NCBI RefSeq assembly: GCF_009826975.1
Contig: NZ_WUMO01000005.1
Coordinates: forward strand, 62,001-126,000
Direction: 5' to 3'
Origin: Flavobacterium sp. HBTb2-11-1
GTDB taxonomy: Bacteria > Bacteroidota > Bacteroidia > Flavobacteriales > Flavobacteriaceae
DNA: 64,000 nucleotides
Shown: piece by piece, positions 41,396 to 50,987 of the stretch
Layout: each line of letters starts with the position of its first letter
Position numbering within the stretch: the stretch's first letter is position 1
The notes under the pieces: model-generated
The model's database searches: none
The model's input: only the letters and a program-made list of their open reading frames with translations
What the model was told of the DNA's origin: nothing
Translations under genes and position numbers: made by a program

Positions 41396-43048
41396 ATGAA
41401 AATAAAAGTACTTAGGTTATTAGCTTTCTTTTTTGTCTTGTTTTCTTTTTCAGTAATGGCTCAGAAAAATAATCTGAAAAACTCTGAAAAAGATTCTATA
41501 GCAATAAAACTAAAAGGTTACCCAGTAAAACCTTTTAAGGACACACTTTTTTTTGTTTACCATAATGTGGGTTCTTTTTCTGCAAAAGAACGCGCAGAAT
41601 ACATTTCCAATAAAATCAAAAGACTTTACAATGAATCTTTTTTTGAAAAAGATTCTATTAAAATCGTGCCGTCAGACGTTTCTATGGATATTGTTTACCA
41701 AAACGATTTTGTTATCATGTCTGTTTTGGATGCTGATGCAAAGGCAGAAAATACCACGATAGCCAATATTGCCAATCGCAACCTGGCGAAGATTAAAAGT
41801 GCGATAATATATCAGAATGAAAATTACTCGCAATTGCCAAAACGAATAGGCTATACAGCGTTATTGGTTTTGATAATTGGTTTGATTTTATTTTTGACTG
41901 CCAAAATTTTTAACTTCATCAAAAACTATGTTGTAAAAAATAGAGCGAAGTATTTTAAAGGAGTGCATTATAATTCCATTAAAATATTATCTCCAGAGAA
42001 GCAACTGATTTTATTGCTAAGAATCTTCGGCGTTATAAAAATAATAACGCTAATATTAATCGTATATCTTTCGCTTCCTGTATTATTTAGCATTTTTCCA
42101 GCTACAAAAGATTATACAACAACATTGCTCAGATGGATTTTAACGCCTGCAAAATCTGCCTTTATGGGATTTGTTGGTTTTCTTCCGAGCTTGTTTACCA
42201 TTGTTGTAATCATCATTATTTTTAAATATTCGCTTAAAATAATTAAGTTTTTCTTTTACGAAATAAAATCAGAAAACATAAAAATTAACGGTTTTTATAG
42301 CGATTGGGCATTGCCGACTTTCAATGTTATCCGTCTTTTGATGTATGCTTTCATGTTGGTGATTATTTTTCCGTATTTGCCAGGCTCAGATTCTCCAATT
42401 TTCAAAGGTGTTTCGGTATTTGTAGGAGTTTTGTTTTCACTCGGTTCTTCCAATGCTATTGCCAACATGGTGGCAGGTTTGGTTATTACGTACATGCGTC
42501 CATTTAAAATTGGTGATTATATTAAAATTGGAGATGTAAGCGGAGAAGTAATAGAAAAAACAGCATTGGTAACCCGAATCAGAACACCAAAATTTGAAGA
42601 TATTACAATTCCAAATGCGACTGTTTTGTCGAGTACTTCAACAAATTATTCAGCAAATACGAATCAGGCCACTAACGGATTGTTAATTCATACCACGGTT
42701 ACAATTGGATATGATGTGCCGTGGAAAGACATTCATGCAGCTTTGATTGATGCGGCTTTAAAAACAGAAATGACCGAAAAAGAGCCTAAACCATTTGTGC
42801 TGCAAACCAGTTTAGACGATTTTTATGTTTCGTACCAGATTAACGTTTATACGAAAGAGCCAACAAAGCAGCCCCGTATTTATTCTTCGCTTCATCAGAA
42901 TATTCAAGATTCTTTTAATGCGGCTGGAATCGAGATCATGTCACCTCACTACAGCGCTTTACGAGATGGAAACACCACAACTATTCCGCCAAATTATTTA
43001 AAAGAAGATTATGAATCTCCGGTTTTTAATATTAAGAACAAAAGTTAA
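41396..43048 (+). CDS. Mechanosensitive ion channel, MscS/MscK-like
   Basis: 550 aa with a signal peptide (VLRLLAFFFVLFSFSVMAQ) and a periplasmic N-terminal region of about 130 residues, then five membrane helices. The pore-lining helix is PIFKGVSVFVGVLFSLGSSNAIANMVAGLVITYMRPFKIGDYIKIGDVSGEV, with the GSS/AN-rich TM3a and the conserved RPFxxGD. The beta-domain follows with TRIRTPKFEDITIPNATVLSSTSTNYS and a C-terminal alpha/beta domain. It protects against hypo-osmotic shock. Larger than E. coli MscS because of the extra helices and the periplasmic part. Confidence 0.93.
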   Translation: MKIKVLRLLAFFFVLFSFSVMAQKNNLKNSEKDSIAIKLKGYPVKPFKDTLFFVYHNVGSFSAKERAEYISNKIKRLYNESFFEKDSIKIVPSDVSMDIVYQNDFVIMSVLDADAKAENTTIANIANRNLAKIKSAIIYQNENYSQLPKRIGYTALLVLIIGLILFLTAKIFNFIKNYVVKNRAKYFKGVHYNSIKILSPEKQLILLLRIFGVIKIITLILIVYLSLPVLFSIFPATKDYTTTLLRWILTPAKSAFMGFVGFLPSLFTIVVIIIIFKYSLKIIKFFFYEIKSENIKINGFYSDWALPTFNVIRLLMYAFMLVIIFPYLPGSDSPIFKGVSVFVGVLFSLGSSNAIANMVAGLVITYMRPFKIGDYIKIGDVSGEVIEKTALVTRIRTPKFEDITIPNATVLSSTSTNYSANTNQATNGLLIHTTVTIGYDVPWKDIHAALIDAALKTEMTEKEPKPFVLQTSLDDFYVSYQINVYTKEPTKQPRIYSSLHQNIQDSFNAAGIEIMSPHYSALRDGNTTTIPPNYLKEDYESPVFNIKNKS

Positions 43049-43218
43049 ATAATTGATAACGAGAGATTAAATTTAAAACTTTAACACTTGAATACTTTGT
43101 AATTAATTGAATAAAAATTAACTTTATCATGAATGTTTAGCAGTACTTTGCTCAAAACGCAGTTTTTTTTCTAACAAAATGATTAAATGTAGGTATTTTT
43201 TTATTTTTTAGAATTGAA

Positions 43219-43226
43219 TATTTTTG
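43219..43226 (+). promoter_or_regulatory. -7 element of the small membrane protein gene
   Basis: TATTTTTG, 52 bp before the ATG at 43278. Confidence 0.4.
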
Positions 43227-43277
43227 CAGGAAATTACAAATAAAAGTCTAACCAAAATTAATTGTAGATTAGTAATT

Positions 43278-43577
43278 ATGAAGTACAATCATCTCAGCCA
43301 TGAACAAAGCATGCAAGTATTTTCTAATATGATATCAAACAAAGTTCATAATGGATTTACTTTAGAAGAAAGAAACGATGAATTGCTTTTTGCAGTTTTA
43401 TCTAAAGGAGGAAAAGTGGTTAACCACAGTTTAAATTTTATGATTTTCTGTTTAACTCTAGGTTTGTGGTCATTTGCTTGGCTTTATCTCACTTTTGAGG
43501 CTTCAAAACAGAAAAAGATTTTAGTAGCTATTGACGAAGATGGTCTTCCTTTTGAGGAAAGATGTTTAGTGGCTTAA
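43278..43577 (+). CDS. Small conserved membrane protein
   Basis: 99 aa from the ATG at 43278; the TTG at 43224 in frame is part of the -7 promoter box and so is not a start. The protein is soluble at first (MKYNHLSHEQSMQVFSNMISNKVHNGFTLEERNDELLFAVLSKGGKVVNH), has one or two hydrophobic helices (LNFMIFCLTLGLWSFAWLYLTFEASK) and a short hydrophilic end. I know this pattern from flavobacterial hypothetical proteins but can assign no function. Confidence 0.65.
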   Translation: MKYNHLSHEQSMQVFSNMISNKVHNGFTLEERNDELLFAVLSKGGKVVNHSLNFMIFCLTLGLWSFAWLYLTFEASKQKKILVAIDEDGLPFEERCLVA

Positions 43578-43603
43578 GAACATTAAAAAGACAAATAAAA
43601 TGT

Positions 43604-43644
43604 AAAGCCATAAATACAAACTAATCAATTGTATTTATGGCTTT
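43604..43644. terminator. Hairpin between convergent genes
   Basis: Perfect 16-bp stem AAAGCCATAAATACAA / TTGTATTTATGGCTTT with a 9-base loop, between the small membrane protein gene and uvrA. T-tracts are short on both sides. Confidence 0.65.
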
Positions 43645-43666
43645 GTTATTGAAAAACGTTTATATA

Positions 43667-46462
43667 TTACAATTTGTCTTTTAAATAAATCCCTGTTACA
43701 GATTCTTTTACTTTTACAATATCTTCTGGAGTTCCAGATGCTAACAGATGTCCTCCGTTTTCTCCGCCTTCAGGTCCTAAATCAAGTATCCAGTCCGCGC
43801 ATTTTATTAGATCCAGATTATGTTCGATTACAATTATCGAATGTCCTTTGTCTATTAAAGCATCAAACGAAGCCAAAAGTTTTTTGATGTCATGAAAGTG
43901 AAGACCTGTCGTAGGTTCGTCAAAAACAAACAATGCTTTTTCTTTTGTAGCACCTTTTACTAGAAAAGAAGCCAATTTTATACGCTGTGCTTCTCCACCA
44001 GAAAGAGTAGAAGAAGATTGTCCTAATTGAACATATCCTAAACCAACATCTTGAAGAGGCTGTAATTTTTGAGTGATTTTGGACTGCTTGTTTTTTTCGA
44101 AAAAAGCAATCGCATCATCAATTGTCATGGTAAGAATGTCATTGATATTTTGATTGTCAAAAGTGACTTCTAAAATCTCTTTTTTAAATCGTTTTCCTCC
44201 GCAGGTTTCACAAGGCAGTGAAACGTCGGCCATAAAAACCATTTCAACATTTATAGAACCTTCTCCTTTACAAGTTTCGCAGCGTCCTCCGTCGACATTA
44301 AAAGAAAAATGTTTGGCCTGATAACCTCTTATTTTTGATAATTTTTCTTTGGCATACAAGTCACGAATATCATCATAAGCTTTGATATACGTTACCGGAT
44401 TTGATCTCGAACTTCTTCCGATCGGATTTTGATCTACGTATTCAATATGCTTAATCTGAGAAAATGATCCTGAAATCTCAGAAAATTGTCCTGCTTTTTC
44501 GGCAGCGCTTTCTAATTTTTTCTGAACGGCAGGAAACAAAATTTTCTTAATCAAAGTACTTTTTCCGCTTCCAGAAACACCTGTAACAACGGTTAAAACA
44601 TCTAAAGGAAAAGTAACGTCAATATTTTTTAAATTGTTTTCTCGTGCGCCGATGATATCAATATGATTCTTGAATTTTCTTCTTCGTTTAGGTACAGAAA
44701 TCTCTAAATCGCCATTTAAATATTTTGCAGTTAAAGAATCTGACTGTAAAATTTCGTCATAAGTTCCCTGAGCAACCAATTTTCCTCCAAAAGTTCCAGC
44801 CTCAGGACCAATGTCAATAATCATATCGGCCGCTTTCATAATGTCTTCATCATGTTCAACCACAATTACAGTGTTCCCAAGATCACGAAGAGAAAGCAAT
44901 ACTTTGATTAGTCTTTCAGAATCTTTAGGGTGCAGACCAATACTTGGTTCGTCTAGAATATACATCGATCCAACTAAACTGCTTCCTAGAGAGGTTGCCA
45001 AATTAATTCGCTGCGATTCCCCTCCAGAAAGAGTTGCAGAATTTCTATTTAGAGTAAGGTAATCTAAACCAACTTCCGATAAAAAAGACAAACGATTATT
45101 AATTTCAATCATTAATCGTTTTACAATCTGTTGTTCGTACTGATTTAATTCGATGTTTTTGAAAAAAGAAACTAAATGTTTAATCGGTAAATCCACCAAA
45201 TCAGAAACTGTTTTTCCGTTGATTTTTACATAAGAGGCTTCTTCGCGCAAGCGTTTGCCTTTACACGCATGACATTTCGTTTTACCACGATAGCGTGATA
45301 GCATGACACGATTTTGAATCTTATAATTTTTTTCTTCCAATTCTCTGAAGAAATCATTCAGACCTTGAAAATATTGATTTCCAGTCCAAATTAAATCCTT
45401 TTGTTCTTCCGTTAATTGAAAATAAGGTTTATGAATTGGGAAATCAAATTTATAAGCATGTTTTACCAATTCATCTTTATACCAGCTCATGCTTTCACCG
45501 CGCCACGGATAAATAGCACTTTCGTAAACTGATAAAGAAGTGTTTGGAACAACTAAATCAGCATCAATTCCAATGATGTTTCCGTAACCTTCACAAACAG
45601 GACAAGCCCCATACGGATTGTTGAAACTGAATAAATGGACGTTTGGCTCTAGAAAGGTTATTCCGTCAAGTTCAAAATTATTCGAATACGAAAATCTCTT
45701 TTCGCCATTTAGTTCCTGAAGAAAACAAATTCCTTTTCCTTCAAAAAAAGCAGTCTGAACAGCATCGGCTAAGCGATTGTAGAATTCTTCTTCATCCTTA
45801 ACGACAATACGGTCAATAATAAGAAGAATATCTTTATTGTCAAATTGATGTAAATCTGAAGCAGAAAATTCATCCAAGCGAACCATTTCGTTATCAACCA
45901 AAATACGTGCAAAACCTTGCTGTAAAAGTACTTTCAGTTTATCTTCAAGCTGTCTTCCTTCCTCTAAGTGAATGGGAGCAAGTAGCAGCCATCTGCTTTC
46001 TAGAGGAAGGCTTTTGACATCAGAAATAACATCTGTAACCGTATTTTTTTTAACTTCTTGTCCAGAAATAGGAGAGTATGTTCGCCCAATTCTAGCAAAC
46101 AAAAGTTTGATATAATCGTAAATCTCTGTAGAAGTCCCGACAGTCGAACGAGCGTTGGTCGTATTAACTTTTTGCTCAATAGCAATTGCCGGAGCAATAC
46201 CTTTAATGTATTCTACTTTAGGTTTATCTAAACGACCTAAAAACTGACGAGCATAAGAAGATAAACTTTCTACGTAACGTCTTTGTCCTTCGGCATATAA
46301 AGTATCAAAAGCTAAACTTGATTTCCCTGATCCTGAAAGACCTGTAATGACAACCAGTTTATTTCTCGGAATAACGACATCTACATTTTTTAAATTATGT
46401 ACCTGGGCTCCTTTAATTATAATATTTGATTTTGGATCTATTTTAGAAAGGTCAATTTGCAT
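43667..46462 (-). CDS. uvrA: Excinuclease ABC subunit A
   Basis: 931 aa from the ATG at 46462; a TTG 30 bp upstream is in frame but less likely. Two ABC ATPase modules: Walker [10 protein letters not shown] (N-terminal) and GVSGSGKST (C-terminal), signature LSGGESQRI and LSGGEAQRI, Walker [13 protein letters not shown] and [12 protein letters not shown]. Zinc modules CPVCEGYG...CHACKGKR and CETCKGEG...CETCGGKRF are intact. UvrA finds DNA damage in nucleotide excision repair and loads UvrB. Length and motifs are normal. It is monocistronic here; a minus-strand TACTTTTG at 46480-46487 is a plausible -7 box. Confidence 0.97.
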   Translation of the reverse strand: MQIDLSKIDPKSNIIIKGAQVHNLKNVDVVIPRNKLVVITGLSGSGKSSLAFDTLYAEGQRRYVESLSSYARQFLGRLDKPKVEYIKGIAPAIAIEQKVNTTNARSTVGTSTEIYDYIKLLFARIGRTYSPISGQEVKKNTVTDVISDVKSLPLESRWLLLAPIHLEEGRQLEDKLKVLLQQGFARILVDNEMVRLDEFSASDLHQFDNKDILLIIDRIVVKDEEEFYNRLADAVQTAFFEGKGICFLQELNGEKRFSYSNNFELDGITFLEPNVHLFSFNNPYGACPVCEGYGNIIGIDADLVVPNTSLSVYESAIYPWRGESMSWYKDELVKHAYKFDFPIHKPYFQLTEEQKDLIWTGNQYFQGLNDFFRELEEKNYKIQNRVMLSRYRGKTKCHACKGKRLREEASYVKINGKTVSDLVDLPIKHLVSFFKNIELNQYEQQIVKRLMIEINNRLSFLSEVGLDYLTLNRNSATLSGGESQRINLATSLGSSLVGSMYILDEPSIGLHPKDSERLIKVLLSLRDLGNTVIVVEHDEDIMKAADMIIDIGPEAGTFGGKLVAQGTYDEILQSDSLTAKYLNGDLEISVPKRRRKFKNHIDIIGARENNLKNIDVTFPLDVLTVVTGVSGSGKSTLIKKILFPAVQKKLESAAEKAGQFSEISGSFSQIKHIEYVDQNPIGRSSRSNPVTYIKAYDDIRDLYAKEKLSKIRGYQAKHFSFNVDGGRCETCKGEGSINVEMVFMADVSLPCETCGGKRFKKEILEVTFDNQNINDILTMTIDDAIAFFEKNKQSKITQKLQPLQDVGLGYVQLGQSSSTLSGGEAQRIKLASFLVKGATKEKALFVFDEPTTGLHFHDIKKLLASFDALIDKGHSIIVIEHNLDLIKCADWILDLGPEGGENGGHLLASGTPEDIVKVKESVTGIYLKDKL

Positions 46463-46988
46463 AAAAAAGTCAATTTTTACAAAAGTAATCAATTTTAGAT
46501 TGGATTTAGTTAAGGATTTAGTTCCAAATCTTAACTATTTTATCATAATAAAATGCTTTCTAATGAATCTTTTTGCCGCCAGAAAATCTGTTTTTAAAAT
46601 ATGAAAAGATGCACTTTAAAGTCTTTTTTAGAAAATTATCGAGAATTTGTAGATTTATTTCAGGAAAAATTGTAATTTAAATTTCGATTTAGTGTACTGA
46701 TTTAATTATATATTGTTAATTGTAAGGTATTTACGTTTGTTTTTTAATGCTTTTGCTGAGCTTTTCTTTTATGGATTTTTAGCTCTTTTTACGTAAATAT
46801 TATGTTTAATATACATTAATAAAAGTTTTACTAATAATAATTAATAATTTTTATTTGCTTTTTAAAAGTAAAATTTGTTAAATTTGGTCACAATATTAAC
46901 ATAACTAAAAAAAGATAACGCCTATATAAAAAAACTACTTTTTAGAAAATACTCCAAATTTTAAAATAAAACTAAAAAAGTAGTTATT
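46463..46988. other. Gene-free stretch with the sigma factor promoter
   Basis: 526 bp without a convincing gene. The right part carries a clear promoter for the downstream sigma factor: TTTG 46854-46857, 21-bp spacer, TAAATTTG 46879-46886, giving a leader of about 95 bases. A 24-codon frame at 46601-46675 exists but has no support. Confidence 0.7.
46854..46886 (+). promoter_or_regulatory. Promoter of the sigma factor gene at 46989
   Basis: TTTG and TAAATTTG with a 21-bp spacer, a close match to the Bacteroidota housekeeping consensus. Confidence 0.65.
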
Positions 46989-47573
46989 ATGGCTGATCTG
47001 CATACTCCAGACGCTCTATTAGTAAAAAGTTATGTTGACGGTAGCGAAGCTGCACTGGCAACATTAATAAAAAGGCACGAATCTAAGATATATGGTTTTA
47101 TATATTCTAAGATCGCTGATAGAGATATTTCAAATGATATTTTTCAAGACACATTTATTAAAGTAATCAAAACTTTAAAAAGCAATTCGTATAACGAAGA
47201 AGGTAAATTTTTGCCTTGGGTAATGCGTATTTCTCATAACTTAATCGTGGATCATTTTAGAAAAACGAAGAAGATGCCAATGTATAGAGAAACAGAAGAG
47301 TTTTCTATCTTCTCTGTTATGTCAGATGATGCGCTTACAATTGAAGGTAAAATGATTGTAGATCAAGTCGAACTTGATTTAAAGAAACTAATCGAAGAAC
47401 TTCCAGAAGATCAAAAAGAGGTGCTTGTAATGCGTATGTACCAAGATATGAGTTTTAAAGAAATCTCAGAAGTAACAGGCGTAAGCATCAATACAGCGCT
47501 TGGAAGAATGCGTTATGCACTGATGAATTTGAGAAAAATAATAGATAAACATCAAATTATTTTAACCAACTAA
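46989..47573 (+). CDS. RNA polymerase sigma-70 family (ECF-type) sigma factor
   Basis: 194 aa. Region 2: LIKRHESKIYGFIYSKIADRDISNDIFQDTFIKVIKTLKSNSYNEEGKFLPWVMRISHNLIVDHFRKTKKMP, the classical ECF pattern. Region 4: LIEELPEDQKEVLVMRMYQDMSFKEISEVTGVSINTALGRMRYALMNLRKII. It has a strong housekeeping-type promoter and a long leader, so it is likely expressed constantly. No anti-sigma gene follows; instead there is a 47-codon gene 50 bp downstream. Sigmas of this form are highly conserved single-copy genes in flavobacteria, but I do not know their regulon. Confidence 0.92.
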   Translation: MADLHTPDALLVKSYVDGSEAALATLIKRHESKIYGFIYSKIADRDISNDIFQDTFIKVIKTLKSNSYNEEGKFLPWVMRISHNLIVDHFRKTKKMPMYRETEEFSIFSVMSDDALTIEGKMIVDQVELDLKKLIEELPEDQKEVLVMRMYQDMSFKEISEVTGVSINTALGRMRYALMNLRKIIDKHQIILTN

Positions 47574-47623
47574 TACTATTTTGATAATTAGCCCGTTATA
47601 CTAGTATAAAACATTTTGATAGT

Positions 47624-47767
47624 ATGGGGAAAATTTACTCAAAAAAAGCACTAGCTTCTAAAAATCTTAAACCTAAAAAAGAAGTTGTTTCTTTTTTATT
47701 GAATTACTCGAAAGCCTTGACTGTTGTTAAGATTGACGATAAAAATTTTGAGATTATAGCTAACTAA
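47624..47767 (+). CDS. 47-aa conserved small basic protein
   Basis: Frame MGKIYSKKALASKNLKPKKE, then VVSFLLNYSKALTVVKIDDK and NFEIIAN, with an ATG start and TAA stop. It lies 50 bp after the sigma factor, on the same strand and before the terminator at 47832, so the two are probably co-transcribed. The N-terminal half is very basic; the second half is amphipathic (FLLNYSKALTVVKI). From memory, short proteins of the same pattern (K-x-L/I-Y-S-x-K-x-L...FLLNYSKxLxVxK) occur in many flavobacterial genomes after such genes. Function unknown. Confidence 0.7.
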   Translation: MGKIYSKKALASKNLKPKKEVVSFLLNYSKALTVVKIDDKNFEIIAN

Positions 47768-48304
47768 ACAGCCCACTGCTCCTGTCGGATGTTTATAAAA
47801 AACAAACCAAATGGTCGTTTTGGTTTAAGAGCTCACTGTTTGTATATTCTATATGCAAGTAGTGAGTTTTTTTGTTTAAAAAAAAGTATAAGGTTTTACA
47901 GCATTTTTCTCTTTAATTTGTTAAAATTTAATATTTTGATTGGATTTTATATGTTTGTTTGATTTTTAATTCTATTTTAGTTAAAAAACTGGTTTTTTAT
48001 TCGGTAAAAATGCTTTTGTAAAGAGTTATTCGCATTTAAAATTCAGTTTGAGTTAAGAATTAGGAAAACAATACATTAAAAATTAAATATTTAACCCCAA
48101 AACAGATTGTTTATGAAGAAAAACTACCCTGCTTTATTTTGTTAAGTTTGATGCCTATTTGATTTTTGAGTGACAATTTGGACCAGCAAATGTTTCTCAT
48201 AAAATGGTAATAAGGATAATTTTCGAACCAGTTTAATTATCTCTTCTTACTGTACCTCAAAACAAACTAAGAAAATCATTTAATCACCAAAACTTAACCG
48301 CAAA
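47768..48304. other. Gene-free stretch of 537 bp
   Basis: Contains two hairpins: AAACCAAA / TTTGGTTT at 47804-47826 and the terminator at 47832-47873. The remaining 430 bp are A+T-rich with one TATGTTTG (47950-47957), far from any gene. I find no tRNA, rRNA or coding frame of note; a small RNA cannot be excluded. Confidence 0.6.
47832..47873 (+). terminator. Terminator of the sigma factor-small protein unit
   Basis: Stem CTCACT / AGTGAG with inner pairing in the loop, followed by seven T. Confidence 0.75.
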
Positions 48305-49369
48305 ATGAAAGAGAACATTAAAGTGTTGTCATGCTTATTGATGATAAGCATTGGCGCATTTGCCCAAAAAGACAAAATTAAGGAAGCACAGTCTTTATTT
48401 GATAAGGGAAATAGCCAGGAAGCTTTAGCGATTTTAACTAAAACAGAATATCTTATTCTTAACGCATCTGATGAAGACAAATCTGATTACTACTTTTTAA
48501 AAGGTAACGTCTTAAAAGATTTGGCTGTAAAAAATATAGATGCAGCAAATAATTTTACATTAGCATCGCAATCCTATCAAGATGTGTTTTTGTATGAGAA
48601 CGAATCAGGAAAATTTAAATGGACTGTTAAAGCCAATATGGCTTTAAAAGATATGAAAGCAAGTCTTGTAAATGGTGCAATGGCAGATTTTAAAGCTGGA
48701 AACTTCAAAGAAAGTGCAGAAAAAAGCTATAAAGTATATCTGTTTGATAAAAAAGATACCTTAAACTTGTTTAATGCTGCCGCATCGTCTATAAATGCCA
48801 AAGATTATAACTCTGCTGTGACCTACTACGAACTTCTAAAAAAGATTAACTATTCTGGAAAAGGAGTTTTGTATTACGCTACAAATAAGAAAACCAAAGA
48901 AGAAGATGTTTTCATTTCGCCAAAAGCTAGAGAATCGGCTATACAGCAAGGTTTTTATGAAAAGCCAAGAACAGAATCTGTGCCTTCTAAAAAAATAGAG
49001 GTAAATAACAATTTGGCCTATGCATATCTTGAGAAAAAGGATTATTCGAAAGCGGAATCCATTTATAATTATGTTTTAGAATTGGATCCAAATTATGTTG
49101 ATGCTTATATCAATTTAGCTTATTTGAAATTGCAAATAAAGAAAGATTTAGCGGATGAAATTTCGTCATTGGGAACTTCGCCAGCTGAGATGCAGAAATA
49201 TGATAAGCTTAATGCGCGAAAAGATGACATAACAAGAAGTGCGATCCCTTATCTGAAAAAAGTGCTTACGCTTGAACCGAAAAATCAAGATGCAACAAAA
49301 ACATTGCTAGGCGTTTACAGATCGCTTGATATGACAACAGAATATAATGCTTTGAAAGCGGGTATGTAA
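48305..49369 (+). CDS. Secreted tetratricopeptide repeat protein
   Basis: 354 aa with signal peptide (IKVLSCLLMISIGAFAQ). Several TPR units follow, with the best at about 225-275: NLAYAYLEKKDYSKAESIYNYVLELDPNYVDAYINLAYLKLQIKKDLADEI and near the end SAIPYLKKVLTLEPKNQDATKTLLGVYRSL. Earlier units (KDKIKEAQSLFDKGNSQEALAILTKTEYLI) are degenerate. Likely a periplasmic scaffold. A terminator ends the gene. Partners unknown. Confidence 0.8.
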   Translation: MKENIKVLSCLLMISIGAFAQKDKIKEAQSLFDKGNSQEALAILTKTEYLILNASDEDKSDYYFLKGNVLKDLAVKNIDAANNFTLASQSYQDVFLYENESGKFKWTVKANMALKDMKASLVNGAMADFKAGNFKESAEKSYKVYLFDKKDTLNLFNAAASSINAKDYNSAVTYYELLKKINYSGKGVLYYATNKKTKEEDVFISPKARESAIQQGFYEKPRTESVPSKKIEVNNNLAYAYLEKKDYSKAESIYNYVLELDPNYVDAYINLAYLKLQIKKDLADEISSLGTSPAEMQKYDKLNARKDDITRSAIPYLKKVLTLEPKNQDATKTLLGVYRSLDMTTEYNALKAGM

Positions 49370-49470
49370 TGAGATAATTAGAAAAATTGATAATTAGATA
49401 ATTTATAATGCAAGTCTTTAGACCATTGATTAATTACCAAATTGGCACATTAAAAGATTGCAAAGTAATA

Positions 49471-49507
49471 AAGGTGCAGAGATTTTATCTTTGCACCTTA
49501 TTTTTTT
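49471..49507. terminator. Terminator between convergent TPR and nth genes
   Basis: 13-bp stem AAGGTGCAGAGAT / ATCTTTGCACCTT with a TTT loop and one wobble, followed by seven T on the plus strand. The hairpin includes the last bases of the nth stop codon. Confidence 0.85.
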
Positions 49508-50160
49508 GATGCTGTTTTTTGTAATTCTTCAATTAGAGATTTCTTTCCGACAGTTCTTGTGATGATATCTTTCTCTAAATTCCATCCGCGGGCAGGAGAA
49601 TATTCTCGGCCGTACCAAATAATCTGCAAATGCAAGTCGTTCCATAATTCTCTCGGGAATAATCTCTTTGCATCTTTTTCAGTTTGCGCAACATTTTTCC
49701 CATTAGATAAATTCCATCGGTACATCAATCTATGAATGTGTGTATCTACAGGAAAAGCAGGGACACCAAAGGCTTGCGACATGACAACACTTGCCGTTTT
49801 ATGCCCAACGGCAGGTAAAGCTTCAAGCGCTTCAAAACTCTGCGGAACTTCGCCATTATGTTTTTCAATCAGGATCTCAGACAAACCATGAATTCCTTTT
49901 GATTTCATTGGAGATAAACCACATGGACGAATAATTTCTTTGATTTCCTCAATAGACATTTTAACCATATCGTACGGATTGTCAGCTTTAGCAAACAAAA
50001 GCGGCGTAATCTGATTCACACGAACATCTGTGCATTGAGCAGAAAGTAAAACCGCAATCAAAAGTGTGTAAGGGTCTTTATGGTCAAGTGGTACAGGTAT
50101 AGTAGGGTAGAGTTCTTTTAAGGTGTCGATAACAAATTGTACGCGAGCTTCTTTATTCAT
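49498..50160 (-). CDS. nth: Endonuclease III lacking the iron-sulfur cluster loop
   Basis: 220 aa from the ATG at 50160 (MNKEARVQF); a longer frame from 50229 begins at a non-ATG codon. It is a base-excision-repair DNA glycosylase/AP lyase for oxidised pyrimidines. The helix-hairpin-helix and catalytic residues are present: LPAVGHKTASVV with Lys121 and PVDTHIHRL with Asp139. The C-terminal Cys-X6-Cys-X2-Cys-X5-Cys that holds the [4Fe-4S] cluster in E. coli Nth is absent: the region reads YGREYSPARGWNLEKDIITRTVG with no Cys. Otherwise the length is standard. Confidence 0.92.
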   Translation of the reverse strand: MNKEARVQFVIDTLKELYPTIPVPLDHKDPYTLLIAVLLSAQCTDVRVNQITPLLFAKADNPYDMVKMSIEEIKEIIRPCGLSPMKSKGIHGLSEILIEKHNGEVPQSFEALEALPAVGHKTASVVMSQAFGVPAFPVDTHIHRLMYRWNLSNGKNVAQTEKDAKRLFPRELWNDLHLQIIWYGREYSPARGWNLEKDIITRTVGKKSLIEELQKTASKK

Positions 50161-50350
50161 TTCCGTGTTTTTAATGCCGTAAAAATAGTATAATTTTAAT
50201 GATGTGCCTAATCCAGCTTTCCGTTTCAACTCCTCATTATGCTAGCAACATTTTTAAGTATTTAAAAGAGCTTCCGTTGGTCGCTTTTTAAATGCAAAAA
50301 ATGTAAGCTATCACAATTCCGGGGTTTTCACTTCAATCTGGGGCAAAAAA

Positions 50351-50395
50351 GTTATAAATTATAAGTTATGGGTTAAGAGTTGTGAGTTATCTTTG
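50351..50395 (+). promoter_or_regulatory. Upstream region of bcp with repeats and -7 box
   Basis: TATCTTTG at 50388-50395, 39 bp before the bcp ATG. Just upstream lies a run of GTTATAAATTATAAGTTATGGG-like units (50351-50386), a relative of the repeats at 55167-55213. Confidence 0.45.
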
Positions 50396-50433
50396 TGTAT
50401 AAATCTAAAATCAACAATCTAAAATAAAAATAT

Positions 50434-50886
50434 ATGACAACATTAAAAGCGGGAGATAAAGCGCCAAACTTTTCGGGAACAGATCAAGACGGAAAAACAC
50501 ATAAACTGGCAGATTATGCTGGTAAAAAATTGGTTGTTTTCTTTTATCCAAAAGCAAGTACGCCAGGGTGTACAGCAGAGGCTTGCGATTTAAGAGATAA
50601 TTTTCACCGTTTTCAAGCCAATAATTACGAACTTTTAGGAGTAAGTGCTGACAGTGCAAAAGCGCAAGTAAAATTCAAAGAAAAATACGAATTGCCTTTC
50701 CCTTTAATTGCTGATGAAGACAAATCGGTTATCAATGCTTTTGGGGTTTGGGGACCAAAGAAATTCATGGGAAGAGAATACGACGGAATTCATAGAACTA
50801 CTTTTGTAATCGACGAAAAAGGAATTATCGAAGAAGTAATCGAGAATGTAAAAACAAAAGAGCATGCTTCTCAGATTTTGAAATAG
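50434..50886 (+). CDS. bcp: Thioredoxin-dependent thiol peroxidase (bacterioferritin comigratory protein)
   Basis: 150 aa, cytosolic, AhpC/TSA fold. It reduces hydroperoxides with electrons from thioredoxin. The peroxidatic Cys is in PKASTPGCTAEACDLRD, with the resolving Cys five residues on (CTAEAC), the atypical 2-Cys arrangement of Bcp. It ends GREYDGIHRTTFVIDEKGIIEEVIENVKTKEH. All key residues are present. The gene is followed at once by a CAGTCGCAGT-type repeat and a terminator. Confidence 0.96.
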   Translation: MTTLKAGDKAPNFSGTDQDGKTHKLADYAGKKLVVFFYPKASTPGCTAEACDLRDNFHRFQANNYELLGVSADSAKAQVKFKEKYELPFPLIADEDKSVINAFGVWGPKKFMGREYDGIHRTTFVIDEKGIIEEVIENVKTKEHASQILK

Positions 50887-50946
50887 TTCTCAGTCGCAGT
50901 TTTCAGTCGCAGTAAGAACTGAAAACGGTGACCGAAAACTGTGACT
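50886..50946. repeat. CAGTCGCAGT-type inverted repeat
   Basis: Left part CAGTCGCAGTTTTCAGTCGC, right part ACTGAAAACGGTGACCG and AAAACTGTGACT, imperfectly inverted, just after bcp and just before a terminator. Confidence 0.75.
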
Positions 50947-50954
50947 AATAAAAA

Positions 50955-50987
50955 AAGTCCCGAAAATATTTTCGGGACTTTTTTTAT
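50955..50987. terminator. Bidirectional terminator after bcp
   Basis: Perfect palindrome with arms AAGTCCCGAAAAT / ATTTTCGGGACTT and flanking A and T runs, between convergent genes. Confidence 0.85.

Noticed and set aside
46601..46675. 24-codon reading frame in the space before the sigma factor
   Set aside because: Too short, no promoter or conserved look; it may be chance in A+T-rich DNA.
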